Source: Paractinoplanes durhamensis (GTDB taxonomy: Bacteria; Actinomycetota; Actinomycetes; Mycobacteriales; Micromonosporaceae). From it: a stretch of 64,000 bases of DNA. The notes beneath the pieces were generated by a model, which had not been told where the DNA came from, made no database searches, and was given only the letters and a program-made list of their open reading frames with translations. Below, in pieces: positions 36,158 through 45,345 of the stretch (positions within the stretch are counted from its first letter, which is position 1; each line of letters begins with the position of its first letter). The position numbers and the translations under genes are program-made. The DNA lies in NCBI RefSeq assembly GCF_016862175.1, contig NZ_BOML01000040.1:124001-188000 (forward strand). The letters run 5' to 3'.

Positions 36158-37635
36158 ACGCCTACCAGGTGATGCTGGTCGCTACGGTGGCTCTGCCGGC
36201 CGTCGGGGCGGGCCTGCTGTCGATGCTTCCGGCCAAGCGCGCCGGGATCATCGCGACCGTCTTCGCCGCCGCGGCCCTGATCCCGATCGTCGCGCTGGCG
36301 TTCGCCGCCGACGACGACGACGGGATCAGATCAGGGGCGGCCATCCACCCCTGGGCCGAGGTCGATCTCTCCTGGGTGCCGGCCCTGCACCTCGACTTCC
36401 ACCTGGGCGTCGACGGCGTGTCCTATCCGCTGGTCGCGCTGACCGGGCTGCTCACCCTGCTCTGCTGCGCGTACACGATGTGGCGTGCGCCGGCCGGCGG
36501 CTCACCGCGTACCCTCCTGGTCCTGCTCTTGATCTTGGAAGCCGGCATCCTCGGCACCTTCCTCTCCCTCGACCTGATCCTGTTCTTCCTGTTCTTCGAG
36601 GTCACCCTGCTGCCGATGTACGCGGTGATCGCCGGTTGGGGTGGCGAGGACCGGCGCCGCGCGGCCCGCAAGTTCGTGCTCTACACACTCTTCGGCTCGA
36701 TGCTCCTGCTGATCGGCGTGCTGACCGTGGCCGTCCACGCCGGCACCGCCGACCTGGTCGCCCTCACCGGCGGAACCGGGCTGACCAAGGGCACCCAGTA
36801 CGCCGCCTTCGCCCTGTTCGCCGTCGCGTTCGCGGTGAAGGCCCCGCTCTGGCCGCTGCACACCTGGCTGCCGGACGCGCACACCCAGGCCCCCACGGTC
36901 GGCTCGGTGATCCTGGCCGGCGTGCTGCTGAAGATGGGCACCTACGGCCTGATCCGGGTCGGGCTCGGCGTGACCCCGCTCGGCGCCGAGTGGGCGTCGC
37001 CGCTGCTGGGCATCCTGGCCGCGGCCGCGATCCTGGCCGGCGCCCTGATCTGCCTGCGGCAGACCGAGCTGAAGCGGCTGATCGCCTATTCGAGCGTCGG
37101 CCACATGGGTTTCGTGCTGCTCAGCATCGCCACCCTGACCACCACCGGCGTCCAGGCCGCGCTGCTCGGCAACGTGGCCCACGGGCTGATCACCGGCCTG
37201 CTGTTCTTCCTGGCCGGGGCGATCAAGGACCGGGCGCACACCGGCGAGCTGGCCGACCTGGGTGGCCTGCGGGAGACCGCGCCCCGGCTGGCCGGCCTGC
37301 TCGGGTTCGCCGCGATCGCGTCGCTCGGGTTGCCCGGGCTGGCCGGGTTCTGGGGTGAGGCGTTCGCGGTGGTCGCCGCGGTCGAGCGCGGTGGTGTCCT
37401 CTGGACGATCCTGGCGGTGCTGGCCGCGATCGGCGGTGCGCTGACCGCCGCGTACTTCCTGCGGTTGCTGCGCAAGGTGACGCACGGCCCGGTGGGTACG
37501 CCGGTGGCGCCGGCGATCGCCGGCGCCGAATGGTTCGCGTGGTCGCCGCTGGTCGCCCTGACGCTTGCCGTGGGCCTGGTGCCGTCGCTGGTGCTGGCCG
37601 CGACGTCGCTGCCGGTGGAGGCGCTGATCCCATGA
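36154..37635 (+). CDS. nuoM: NADH-quinone oxidoreductase subunit M
   Basis: A 493-residue antiporter-like subunit. Channel residues are intact: Glu in FFEVTLLPMYAVIAG, Lys in FAVKAPLWPLHTWLPDAH, and Glu in LAGFWGEAFAV. The GTG start overlaps the nuoL stop by four bases. The length is typical. Confidence 0.95.
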   Translation: MNAYQVMLVATVALPAVGAGLLSMLPAKRAGIIATVFAAAALIPIVALAFAADDDDGIRSGAAIHPWAEVDLSWVPALHLDFHLGVDGVSYPLVALTGLLTLLCCAYTMWRAPAGGSPRTLLVLLLILEAGILGTFLSLDLILFFLFFEVTLLPMYAVIAGWGGEDRRRAARKFVLYTLFGSMLLLIGVLTVAVHAGTADLVALTGGTGLTKGTQYAAFALFAVAFAVKAPLWPLHTWLPDAHTQAPTVGSVILAGVLLKMGTYGLIRVGLGVTPLGAEWASPLLGILAAAAILAGALICLRQTELKRLIAYSSVGHMGFVLLSIATLTTTGVQAALLGNVAHGLITGLLFFLAGAIKDRAHTGELADLGGLRETAPRLAGLLGFAAIASLGLPGLAGFWGEAFAVVAAVERGGVLWTILAVLAAIGGALTAAYFLRLLRKVTHGPVGTPVAPAIAGAEWFAWSPLVALTLAVGLVPSLVLAATSLPVEALIP

Positions 37636-39080
37636 CCATCGACCACGTGACGCTGCTGCCGCTCTACGCGGCGTCCGGGACCGCCGTCCTGGTGCTGCTG
37701 ATGGATCTGCTCGTCGCCCGGCGCGGCATCACGGTCGGCGTGCTCGCTCTGGGCGGGGTGGCCACCGCGGTCGGTGCGATCGTGGCCGGCACCCGCCCGC
37801 CGACGTTCTGCGCGGGCGCCGAATGCTCGTGGGTCCCGACGCCGCTGGCCGCGGTGATGGCCGTGATGTTCGCGGCGCTCACCGTCGGCGTGCTGGCCCT
37901 GTCGGTGCCGTCGCTGCGGATCGGCGCGGCCCCGCCCGGCGAGTTCTGCTTCCTGCTCGCCGCGTCGATGACCGGCGGCGTCGTGATCGGCTACGCCGGC
38001 GACCTGATCTCGCTGATCGTCGGGCTGGAGACACTGACCCTGCCGCTCTACATCCTGGTCGGCCTGCGCCGCTTCGGCCCGGGCGAGAAGGTCAGCACCG
38101 CGGGCGCCTCCGCCTCGATCACGTTCTTCCTGATCAGTGTCGTGTCCACGGCGATCGCGCTGCTCGGGGTGGCCCTCAATTACGCCGCCACCGGCGTGAT
38201 CCACCTCAATCATCTGGTCGCCGGGATCGGCCCGCTCGGCCCGGTCGCGCAGACCGGCGCCGCGCTGCTGGTGATCGGCTTCGCCTTCAAGGTGGCGGCC
38301 GTCCCGATGCACGCGTGGGCGCCGCCGACCTACGAGGGCTCGCCGCTGCCGGTGGCCGCCTACCTGTCCACCGCCTCGAAGCTGGGCGGCGTGCTGGCCC
38401 TGATCGCGATCGTGTCCAGGCTGGACACCGGGCCGGTGGTGGCCGCCCTCGCGGTGCTCACCATGACGACCGGCAACCTGGTCGCGCTGCGCCAGCAGCG
38501 GATGGTGCGGCTGCTCGCCTGGTCGTCGATCGCCCAGGCCGGCTACATCCTGGCCGCGCTCGCGCTGGGCGCCGCGGGGGTGCGGGCGGCCGGCGTCTAC
38601 GCGGTGTTCTTCGTGCTGCTCGAGTTCCTCGCGTTCGGCGTCGTGGTCGCGCTGCGGCCGCCCGCCGCGAACGGCGGTGACCTGCTCGCCTACCGCGGGG
38701 CCGGCCGCCGGCACCCGTGGCTGGGCGCGGCGATGGTGCTGGCCCTGGCTGGGCTGGCCGGCCTGCCGCCCGGTCTGGTCGGCATGTTCGCCAAGGTCAC
38801 CGTGGTGGACGCGCTGCTCGCCGAGGGCTGGGGCTGGCTGGCCGGTTTCGTGGCGCTGAACGCGGTGATCGGCCTGGCCTACTACGTGCGGGTCGGCGCC
38901 AACCTCTACGTGACGCCGCCCAAACCCGGCATCCAGATCGTCGACCCGGATCTGCTGGAGGCGGTCACCCACCCGCGCCTGCCGGTGACCCGCCCGGTGG
39001 CGGCCGCGCTGATCGCCGCGGCGGTCGCGGCGGTGGCGATCGGCTTCGCGCCGCAGCTGCTGTTCGACGCGCTCAGCTGA
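37632..39080 (+). CDS. nuoN: NADH-quinone oxidoreductase subunit N
   Basis: A 482-residue antiporter-like subunit that ends the cluster. Glu in GLETLTLPLYILVG, Lys in FAFKVAAVPMHAWAP and Lys in GMFAKVTVVDA match the channel residues of NuoN. ATG 37632 overlaps the nuoM stop. Its end overlaps the convergent MOSC gene by eight bases. Confidence 0.95.
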   Translation: MTIDHVTLLPLYAASGTAVLVLLMDLLVARRGITVGVLALGGVATAVGAIVAGTRPPTFCAGAECSWVPTPLAAVMAVMFAALTVGVLALSVPSLRIGAAPPGEFCFLLAASMTGGVVIGYAGDLISLIVGLETLTLPLYILVGLRRFGPGEKVSTAGASASITFFLISVVSTAIALLGVALNYAATGVIHLNHLVAGIGPLGPVAQTGAALLVIGFAFKVAAVPMHAWAPPTYEGSPLPVAAYLSTASKLGGVLALIAIVSRLDTGPVVAALAVLTMTTGNLVALRQQRMVRLLAWSSIAQAGYILAALALGAAGVRAAGVYAVFFVLLEFLAFGVVVALRPPAANGGDLLAYRGAGRRHPWLGAAMVLALAGLAGLPPGLVGMFAKVTVVDALLAEGWGWLAGFVALNAVIGLAYYVRVGANLYVTPPKPGIQIVDPDLLEAVTHPRLPVTRPVAAALIAAAVAAVAIGFAPQLLFDALS

Positions 39081-39732
39081 TCCGGCGCTCGACCTCGGCG
39101 CGCATGCCGTCGGGCAGCGCCTCGGCGTCGAGCAGCCGGGCGAGGCGCGCCGGTTCGAGCATGTAGACCTGGAACGCCTCGGCGATGCTCACGCTCTTGT
39201 CCGGCCGGTGGACGACCGTGATCGGGTCGCCGGTCTGCACGAAGCCGGGCGTCACGATGCGCAGGTAGGCGCCGGTGCGGTTCTCCTTGGTGAACCGCTT
39301 CAACCACTTCGGCTCCGCCATCCGGGCCTGGAACGTGGCGCACGGGATGCGGCCGAACGTGGGCTGCAACTCCAGCTCCTCGCCGACCCGCCACACCTCG
39401 CCGATCATCGCGCCGTTCACGTCGATCCCGAGCGTGGTGAGATTTTCCCCGAAGGCGCCGCCGGCCAGCTGCCGGTCGAGCTGCTTCTCCCACCAGTCGT
39501 AGTCCTCCCGGGCGTACGCATAGACCGCCTGATCGTCCCCGCCGTGGCTCTTGATGTCGCCGATCGGGTCGCCGACCAGCCCGCTGTGCAGCCCGGTCGT
39601 CTTCGGCCCCGGCCGCCGCACCTGCACCGGGTGGTCGACCGGCCGCTTGTCGATCCCGGTCATCGCGAGCTTCTTGGCCGGGTTGGCGCGCGGCACCCCG
39701 ACATTCACCGAAAGCACCGTGCCGTCACTCAC
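39073..39732 (-). CDS. MOSC domain protein (YiiM-like)
   Basis: A 219-residue MOSC protein. Conserved blocks include GDIKSHGGDDQAVYAY, GAFGENLTT, IGEVWRVG and the Cys in RIPCATFQAR, the Cys proposed to hold sulfur or molybdopterin. It probably takes part in Mo-cofactor-dependent reduction of N-hydroxylated compounds (YiiM-type), which is inference from the family. GTG 39732 overlaps the upstream GNAT stop (GTGAGTGA) with GGAG four bases before it, indicating coupling. Confidence 0.85.
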   Translation of the reverse strand: MSDGTVLSVNVGVPRANPAKKLAMTGIDKRPVDHPVQVRRPGPKTTGLHSGLVGDPIGDIKSHGGDDQAVYAYAREDYDWWEKQLDRQLAGGAFGENLTTLGIDVNGAMIGEVWRVGEELELQPTFGRIPCATFQARMAEPKWLKRFTKENRTGAYLRIVTPGFVQTGDPITVVHRPDKSVSIAEAFQVYMLEPARLARLLDAEALPDGMRAEVERRIS

Positions 39733-40546
39733 GAAACTCCACCACCACTCGATCCTCGATGGGCTGATACCCCAACCGCTGGTAGAGCCCGTTACTTGTC
39801 GGATTGGCCAGGTCGGTGACGAGCACGACCGCCGCGGCGCCCAGGTCCAGCGCGTCCCTGGTGGCCACGGTAGTGGCCGCTCCCGCATACCCGCGACCGC
39901 GAAACTCCTTCGGCGTCCAGACCATCTGCACCCGGACCATGCCTGCCCCGAGCCGGGAGCGGACCGCCATCGACACCGGCCGTCCGTCGTCCTCCCAGAG
40001 CACGACCCCGCCGTACCCGATCCGGTCGTCGACGGCCGCCCCGAAGTCGCCGCTGTGCTCCTCGCCGATCTCGTCGTAGAACTCGGCATGCCAGCGCAGC
40101 AGCAGATCGCGGTCGTCGGCGGTGGCCGTCCGCGACCGCCCGCCCGGCGCGGCCGGCGGCACCAGAGTGTCCAAGAGGTACAGCCGGGTGCGCATCTTCA
40201 CGGTCGCCGCGGTCTTGCGGCCGGCCACGAACTCGTCGATATCGTCGGCCACCAGGTTCACTCCGGTCAGCGGCCGGTCGGCAAGCGCCTCGACCGCGGC
40301 CGGAACGGCCCCGGCGGGCAGGGCACTGAACATCATCGGGTGTGGCGGGGTCTGCAGGAGCACAGCGCCCGACGGCCCACGCCAAAAGCCGAAAACCGGT
40401 TCCCCCGGCCCGTACGCATGAAGTCCGCGCCGCCGCAACGTGTCGATCAGCGTGAGAAACACGGTGTGCTGGACCGGACGCGACCGCAAGAATTCTTCCG
40501 CGGCCGAGGCGAAGGCCTCGAGGTCCGCGGTCAGCTCCCAAGACAT
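39725..40546 (-). CDS. GNAT-family N-acetyltransferase
   Basis: A 273-residue protein. The C-terminal half is a GNAT domain with the acetyl-CoA loop FRGRGYAGAA and the final NPTSNGLYQRLGYQP strand-helix. The N-terminal half is a second, degenerate GNAT-like region. The substrate is unknown. A -10-like CAGGAT (40558-40553) lies exactly six bases before the ATG, so the transcript is probably leaderless. It is coupled to the MOSC gene. Confidence 0.83.
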   Translation of the reverse strand: MSWELTADLEAFASAAEEFLRSRPVQHTVFLTLIDTLRRRGLHAYGPGEPVFGFWRGPSGAVLLQTPPHPMMFSALPAGAVPAAVEALADRPLTGVNLVADDIDEFVAGRKTAATVKMRTRLYLLDTLVPPAAPGGRSRTATADDRDLLLRWHAEFYDEIGEEHSGDFGAAVDDRIGYGGVVLWEDDGRPVSMAVRSRLGAGMVRVQMVWTPKEFRGRGYAGAATTVATRDALDLGAAAVVLVTDLANPTSNGLYQRLGYQPIEDRVVVEFRE

Positions 40547-40586
40547 GTACTGATCCTGGCCGCGAAGCGACGGAATTGCACCCCGA

Positions 40587-41597
40587 TTAAAGACCCCAGG
40601 CCTTCGCGATCCGAGCCAGCGAGTCCTGCCTGGTCGCCGGGTCGTAGACCGTGCCGGCCAGCATCAACTCGTCCGCCCCGGTGCGCTCCACCAGCGCGTC
40701 CAGGTCGGCGACCACCTCGTCGGCGGTCCCCGCGTACTGCGTGCCCGGCAGCGAGTCGAGCATCGCCCGGTCCAGATCGGACAGTTCGACCGCCGCGGCC
40801 TGCTCGGGCGAGATGATCGGCCCGAGCCGCCCGGTCCGCAGACTCAGCGCCATGATCCGCGAAGGCCCGGCCAGGTAGAGCGCCTCCTCGCTGGTCTCGG
40901 CGGCGATCACCGACGCGCTGACCATCGCGTGCGGCTCCGGGAAGCGCGGCGACGGCTTGAACCCGGTCCGGTAGAGCCGCAGCGCCGACTCCACATCGGA
41001 GCTGATCGCGAAGTGGTAGGCGTAGCAGAACGGCAGCCCCAGCGCGGCCGCGATCTGCGCGCCGTAGGTCGAGGACCCGAGCATCCACACCTCGGGGAAG
41101 CTCTCCGCGGCCGGCGTGGCCCGCAGCCGGCCGGCGGTGGCGTTCTCGATCCGGTCGTCGCCCAGCAGCGCCAGCAGCGTCTGCAGATGCTCCGGGAACT
41201 GCTCGACGGTCAGGTAGGGCGAGACCCCGCGCAGCGCCGCCGCGGTCGCCTGAGCGGTGCCCGGCGCCCGCCCGAGGCCGAGATCGATCCGGCCCGGGTG
41301 CAGCGCCTCCAGGATCGCGAACTGCTCGGCCACCACGAACGGCATGTGGTTCGGCAGCATCACGCCACCGGAACCGACCTTGATGCGGTTGGTGCGCGCG
41401 GCCACCGCGGCGATCAGCACCGGCGGCGCGGTCGACGCGACGGCCGGCATGTTGTGGTGCTCGGCCACCCAGAACCGGTGATAGCCCAGCTCATCGGCGG
41501 ACTTGGCAACTTCCAGGGTGCCGCGGAGCGCGTCGGCGCTGGTGTGCCCCTCGCGGACGGTGGCCAGATCGAGCACGGAAAGCGGGACGCGCGTCAT
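40587..41597 (-). CDS. LLM-class flavin-dependent oxidoreductase (luciferase-like)
   Basis: A 336-residue TIM-barrel luciferase-like monooxygenase. It has FWVAEHHNMPAVASTAPPVLIAAVAART, PFVVAEQFAILEALHPGRIDLGLGRAPG and VWMLGSSTYGAQIAAALGLP, all typical of the MsnO8-like group that uses FMNH2 or F420. The substrate is unknown. ATG 41597 is chosen; TATGGT (41610-41605) lies seven bases upstream, pointing to a leaderless mRNA, and it contains an alternative ATG at 41609. Confidence 0.86.
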   Translation of the reverse strand: MTRVPLSVLDLATVREGHTSADALRGTLEVAKSADELGYHRFWVAEHHNMPAVASTAPPVLIAAVAARTNRIKVGSGGVMLPNHMPFVVAEQFAILEALHPGRIDLGLGRAPGTAQATAAALRGVSPYLTVEQFPEHLQTLLALLGDDRIENATAGRLRATPAAESFPEVWMLGSSTYGAQIAAALGLPFCYAYHFAISSDVESALRLYRTGFKPSPRFPEPHAMVSASVIAAETSEEALYLAGPSRIMALSLRTGRLGPIISPEQAAAVELSDLDRAMLDSLPGTQYAGTADEVVADLDALVERTGADELMLAGTVYDPATRQDSLARIAKAWGL

Positions 41598-41646
41598 GAT
41601 GGCGACCATAACGCGGCGCCGGCCGGCAGCCGGTGTGAGCTGGGCG

Positions 41647-42099
41647 TCAGTGCTTCTGGTTGCGGATCGCCTGCACGCCCACGGTGACCGCGCCGAGGGC
41701 CGCTCCCGGCACCAGCAGCCACACCGGCCACGGGTAGATCGAGCCGTCCACGCTCGCCACCACCAGGCCGAAAACCACCAGGTTGACCACGGTGACCGCG
41801 GCCCAGATGGTCCAGAGCACGAGCAGCGCGACCGGCAGCCGTCGCGCTCGGCGGCGCTCCTCCGCCTGTCGGCGAGCGGCGACGTCGGTTGCGCTGAGAC
41901 CGGGCCGCGGCAGGTCCGAGACGAGCACAAGCAGTTCCTGGTACGTCTTGGCGCCGTACGCGTCGCGCACCCGGTCGTCGTATTCGTGGAGCGACAACCG
42001 GCCCTCGTCGAGCGCGGCCTTCAGCTGATCGGCGACCTTCTGCCGGTCGGCGTCGGCCGCCCGAAGCGTCTCGACATCGGCCCGCGTTTCTTTCCCCAT
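41647..42099 (-). CDS. DUF1707 membrane protein
   Basis: A 150-residue protein. The N-terminal DUF1707 domain (residues ~6-60: LRAADADRQKVADQLKAALDEGRLSLHEYDDR in part) is a small actinobacterial helical domain of unknown role, often found with membrane or signalling modules. Two membrane segments follow (LPVALLVLWTIWAAVTVVNLVVF and WLLVPGAALGAVTVGV). ATG 42099 is preferred over ATG 42117 because GGAGGGAG lies six bases upstream. Function unknown. Confidence 0.83.
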   Translation of the reverse strand: MGKETRADVETLRAADADRQKVADQLKAALDEGRLSLHEYDDRVRDAYGAKTYQELLVLVSDLPRPGLSATDVAARRQAEERRRARRLPVALLVLWTIWAAVTVVNLVVFGLVVASVDGSIYPWPVWLLVPGAALGAVTVGVQAIRNQKH

Positions 42100-42147
42100 C
42101 GGACGCTCCCTCCCCATGGATGCGGGGACACATTATCCGAGAAACGT

Positions 42148-42624
42148 TCAGTGTTGATGCCCGTGCGCCTCGGCGTTGCCATGGTGGTATTCGTGCGCCA
42201 CCGCGTGCCCCTTGCCGCGCGCGATCATCCACCGGTTGACCGGCACGGTGACCACGAACGCGATGGCCAGCGAGGCGACCAGGCTGCCCCAGAACAGAAG
42301 GTCGCCCAGCCCCGCATCCATGGCGCCCGGAATGACCAGCAGGCTGCCGTTGTCGACCAGCTCCATCACCGCGATCGAGATGGTGTCGGCGGCCAGCGCG
42401 ACGCCGAGCGCCCGCCGGAAGCCGACCCCGGCCGCGAGCACCGGCCGGATGGCCAGCGTGTAGCCGAAGAAGAAGGCCAGCACGATGGAGAGCGCGATGT
42501 TGCCGGCGTTGTGCCAGCCGAGCGCAGTGCTGATCACCATGCCGAGGATCTCCCCGATGGCGCAGCCGGTCAGGCAGTGCAGCGTGGCGGAGATGGCCGC
42601 CCGCGTGAGCTCCCGAGATTCCAT
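42148..42624 (-). CDS. DUF4396 membrane protein with His-rich tail, likely in the CsoR regulon
   Basis: A 158-residue protein with four likely membrane segments. The opening ATLHCLTGCAIGEILGMVIS is the conserved core of DUF4396, and the C-terminal tail is His-rich (HEYHHGNAEAHGHQH). The family has no proven function that I know of. A near-perfect CsoR-type operator lies 11 bp upstream, so copper-inducible expression is expected, and the Cys/His content would suit metal transport or binding. A TTG start at 42633 is possible; neither start has an ideally spaced ribosome-binding site. Confidence 0.8.
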   Translation of the reverse strand: MESRELTRAAISATLHCLTGCAIGEILGMVISTALGWHNAGNIALSIVLAFFFGYTLAIRPVLAAGVGFRRALGVALAADTISIAVMELVDNGSLLVIPGAMDAGLGDLLFWGSLVASLAIAFVVTVPVNRWMIARGKGHAVAHEYHHGNAEAHGHQH

Positions 42625-42634
42625 GGCATCCAAG

Positions 42635-42651
42635 GTACCCCTGGGGGGTAT
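42635..42651 (-). promoter_or_regulatory. Second CsoR-type operator, upstream of the DUF4396 gene
   Basis: Read on the minus strand, 42651-42635 is ATACCCCCCAGGGGTAC, an almost perfect inverted repeat of the CsoR consensus form and very close to the site in front of csoR. A -10-like TTTTAT/TATACC overlaps its upstream end, so binding would block transcription. Confidence 0.72.
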
Positions 42652-42704
42652 AAAAGCAAGAGTATCCAGCTCTGCTTACACAGACGCGCTGCGGCGCTGA
42701 TGAG

Positions 42705-43964
42705 CTATGCGGCGAGCTGCTGTTGCGCGCGCTCCTCCACCCGGCGGTCGGCGCGAGCGATCGAGCCGCTCGGCACCGCCGCCACCAGCGCCGCGATCAC
42801 CAGCACGCTGCCGGCGAAGACGAACGCCCACGGCAGCCCGCCCGGCCGGTCCACGATCGCGCCGGCCACCGCACCGCCGGCCGCGCTGCCGCCGACCGAG
42901 ACGGTCACGGTCCAGGTGTACGCCTCGTTCAGCATCGCGGCCGGCGCGAGCCGCCCGACCAGCGTGTTGCCGACGGTCAGCGCCGGCGCGATGGTCACCC
43001 CGCCCAGCACCAGCGCCATCCCCAGGTAGAGCGGGCTCGGCATCGCGGTCAGGATCAGGAAGCTGACCGCGACCGCCCCGAGCAGCCAGGCGAACTGCCG
43101 GGTCAGGGCCATGGTGGGCCGCCGGGTGCCGAACCAGATGCCACCGATCGCGCTGCCCACACCCCAGATGCCGAGGAGTACGCCGCCGAGGCCGTCCCCG
43201 CCGCCGTGCTGCCCGGCGTACGCCGGAACGATGACGCCCGCGGCGCCGAACGCCGTTCCCAGCGCGACCACGCAGATCATCAGGGCCGGGAAGCCGCCCG
43301 CGGTGAGCGGGCCGAGCCCCTTGGCCGCGTGCCCGCTGTGCTGCCGGGGCCGCTGCCGCATCACCGGCAGCCGGGAGATCCAGCCGGTGCCGACGAAGGT
43401 GGCGACCGCGGCCGCCAGCAGCGCCGACGCCGGCCGGTGGGTGATCACCACGAGCGCCGACACCAGGATCGGGCCGAGCACGAACACCAGCTCGAAGAGC
43501 GAGGTCTCGGCGGCCAGCGCGGCGCCGCGCAGATGATGCCGGCCGGAGCCGGCCTCGGTCATGTTGTTCCAGCCGCGCCGGATCGCCGCGGTCAGCGGGG
43601 GATAGGTGGCGCCCGCGACCGCCGACGCCACGAAGATCCATGGCAGGGCCGCCTCGCCGCCGCGGCTCACCAGCACCAGGCCGACGAGCGCGAGCGGGTG
43701 CAGCAGGGCGGTGGCGAGCAGGATCGGGGCCGGCCCGATCCGGTCGGCGAGCCGCCCCGCGATCGGGCTGACGGTGGCGCCGGAGATCGCGTAGACCCCG
43801 CCGGTGAGGCCGGCCGCCGAGTAGCTGCCGGTGGTCTGCTGGACGAGCAGCAGGAGCGCGAGCGGCGTCATCCCGATCCCGAGCCGGGCCAGGATGCCCA
43901 CGCTGAGCAGGACCCGGCCGCCGGGGAGCCGCCAGACGCCGACGTACTGACGCAACGCGGCCAC
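42705..43964 (-). CDS. MFS exporter (AraJ/EmrD-like)
   Basis: A 419-residue, 12-segment major facilitator. [14 protein letters not shown] is the signature loop between segments 2 and 3, and the second half repeats it weakly ([11 protein letters not shown]). A drug or sugar efflux role is typical; the substrate is unknown. GTG 43964 is chosen over longer frames because GGGGAGG lies six bases upstream. The next gene downstream is DUF4396, across 80 bp holding the CsoR site. Confidence 0.83.
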   Translation of the reverse strand: MAALRQYVGVWRLPGGRVLLSVGILARLGIGMTPLALLLLVQQTTGSYSAAGLTGGVYAISGATVSPIAGRLADRIGPAPILLATALLHPLALVGLVLVSRGGEAALPWIFVASAVAGATYPPLTAAIRRGWNNMTEAGSGRHHLRGAALAAETSLFELVFVLGPILVSALVVITHRPASALLAAAVATFVGTGWISRLPVMRQRPRQHSGHAAKGLGPLTAGGFPALMICVVALGTAFGAAGVIVPAYAGQHGGGDGLGGVLLGIWGVGSAIGGIWFGTRRPTMALTRQFAWLLGAVAVSFLILTAMPSPLYLGMALVLGGVTIAPALTVGNTLVGRLAPAAMLNEAYTWTVTVSVGGSAAGGAVAGAIVDRPGGLPWAFVFAGSVLVIAALVAAVPSGSIARADRRVEERAQQQLAA

Positions 43965-44058
43965 GTCTCGCCTCCCCGTGTAACGACCCGACCTGCGTTC
44001 CGACCCTAACCGGGAAACATCCCGGAAATACATGGCCGGTAATGCGGAACACATGGCG

Positions 44059-44086
44059 AAGGGCCGCCGGCGAACCGGCGGCCCTT
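44059..44086 (-). terminator. Hairpin terminator after htpX
   Basis: AAGGGCCGCCGG (44059-44070) and CCGGCGGCCCTT (44075-44086) form a perfect 12-bp stem with a tetraloop (TTCG on the minus strand), eight bases past the htpX stop. Confidence 0.75.
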
Positions 44087-44094
44087 CAGGGTGG

Positions 44095-44964
44095 TCATCG
44101 GTACTGGATGGCGCCCGCCTGCTGGCGGAGCCGGGCGATGCGCTGCTCCATCGGCGGGTGGGTGGAGAACAGCGCCGAGATGCCGCCGCCCCGGAACGGG
44201 TTGGCGATCATCAGGTGCGCGGAGCTGGTCAGCTGCCCGTCCGCGGGAAGCGGGAGCCGCTGGGCGCCGTACTGAATCTTCTCGAGCGCACTGGCGAGCG
44301 CGAGCGGGTCCCCGGTCAGCTCGGCACCGGAGGCGTCCGCCTGGAACTCCCGGTTCCGGCTGATCGCCAGCTGGATGATCGAGGCGGCGAGCGGGCCGAG
44401 GATCAGCATGAGCAGCAGCGAGGCCGGGTTGGGGCCGTCGTCGTCATCCGAGCCACCCAGCGGCAGGAAGATCGCCAGCTGGGCGAACATGGTGATGATC
44501 CCGGCCAGCGCCGCGGCGACGCTGGAGATCAGGATGTCCCGGTTGTAGACGTGCGAGAGCTCGTGGCCGATGACGGCCCGCAGCTCCCGCCGGTCGAGCA
44601 GCTGGGTGATCCCGACGGTGACCGCCACCGCCGCGTGCTGCGGGTTACGCCCGGTCGCGAACGCGTTGGGCTGCATGGACGGCGACACGTAGAGCCGGGG
44701 CATCGGCTGGCCGGCGGTCGCCGACAGCTCCCGCACCATCTGGTGCAGGGCCGGGAACTCGGCCTCGCTGACCGGCCGGGCCCGCATGGACCGCAGCGCG
44801 AGCTTGTCCGAGTAGAAGTAGCTGAACGCGTTCATCCCCAACGAGATGACCACGGCGAACACGAGGCCGCCGCTGCCGCCGACCCAGTAGCCGATCGCCA
44901 GGATCAACCCACTGAGCAGGCCGAGCAGGGCGGCCGTCTTGAGACCGTTGTGATGGCTGGACAA
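44095..44964 (-). CDS. htpX: Zinc metalloprotease HtpX
   Basis: A 289-residue membrane protease for quality control of misfolded membrane proteins. Two N-terminal membrane segments precede the zinc motif HELSH (His134, Glu135, His138); the third ligand is Glu in NREFQADA. Two more hydrophobic stretches flank it. The start is TTG, decided by AGGAG six bases upstream; no ATG gives the conserved N-terminus. An inverted repeat with 8-bp arms lies immediately upstream, a possible regulatory site. Confidence 0.93.
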   Translation of the reverse strand: MSSHHNGLKTAALLGLLSGLILAIGYWVGGSGGLVFAVVISLGMNAFSYFYSDKLALRSMRARPVSEAEFPALHQMVRELSATAGQPMPRLYVSPSMQPNAFATGRNPQHAAVAVTVGITQLLDRRELRAVIGHELSHVYNRDILISSVAAALAGIITMFAQLAIFLPLGGSDDDDGPNPASLLLMLILGPLAASIIQLAISRNREFQADASGAELTGDPLALASALEKIQYGAQRLPLPADGQLTSSAHLMIANPFRGGGISALFSTHPPMEQRIARLRQQAGAIQYR

Positions 44965-44975
44965 CTGACACTCCT

Positions 44976-45011
44976 AGGTGAGATGCGTACCTACGTGAAC
45001 GCCTCTCACCT
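44976..45011. promoter_or_regulatory. Inverted repeat in the htpX promoter region
   Basis: AGGTGAGA (44976-44983) and TCTCACCT (45004-45011) are perfect inverted copies separated by 20 bp. They sit directly upstream of the htpX ribosome-binding site. They do not match the HAIR or CIRCE heat-shock operators that I know. Confidence 0.4.
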
Positions 45012-45053
45012 GCGTTTTCATCCGACCCTGGCTGTGAGTTGGCTGAACCGCCC

Positions 45054-45103
45054 GGGAAAACGAAAACGGCCCCGGGCGCGTCTCCGCAGCCTCCGGGGCC
45101 GTT
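45054..45103 (-). terminator. Intrinsic terminator of tRNA-Tyr
   Basis: AACGGCCCCGG (45065-45075) pairs with CCGGGGCCGTT (45093-45103). Read on the minus strand, the stem runs into TTTTCGTTTTCCC, a clear U-rich tail, nine bases beyond the tRNA. Confidence 0.85.
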
Positions 45104-45114
45104 CTCTGTGCTGG

Positions 45115-45195
45115 TGGCGGGTAGAGGATTCGAACCTCTGAAGCTTTCGCGACGGATTTACAGTCCGCTCCCATTGGCCGCTCGGGCAACCCGCC
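45115..45195 (-). tRNA. tRNA-Tyr (anticodon GTA)
   Basis: The minus strand folds as a class II tRNA: acceptor stem GGCGGGT/ACCCGCC, T-arm AGAGGTTCGAATCCTCT, anticodon loop CTGTAAA (GTA) and an extended variable arm. The discriminator is A at 45115, and a CCA end is encoded in the genome (45114-45112). Confidence 0.95.
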
Positions 45196-45345
45196 TGGGC
45201 ACACTGTTGCGGTCTCCCGCAGCAGCGGAAAACAGAATAGCCGTACCGCGGCCCGGGTACGCAACCGGGTACCGTCGGCATGTCGGAGGCCGGGTCGCCG
45301 GTCTCCCGCTTACATCGACGTACGCCATCCCGCAGGAGTCTGATC

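Noticed and set aside
37086-38972. A 628-codon minus-strand frame opposite nuoM and nuoN, and similar long frames opposite nuoL and the GGDEF-EAL gene
   Set aside because: Same cause: high-GC third positions remove stops in the antisense frame. No ribosome-binding site or domain is seen.
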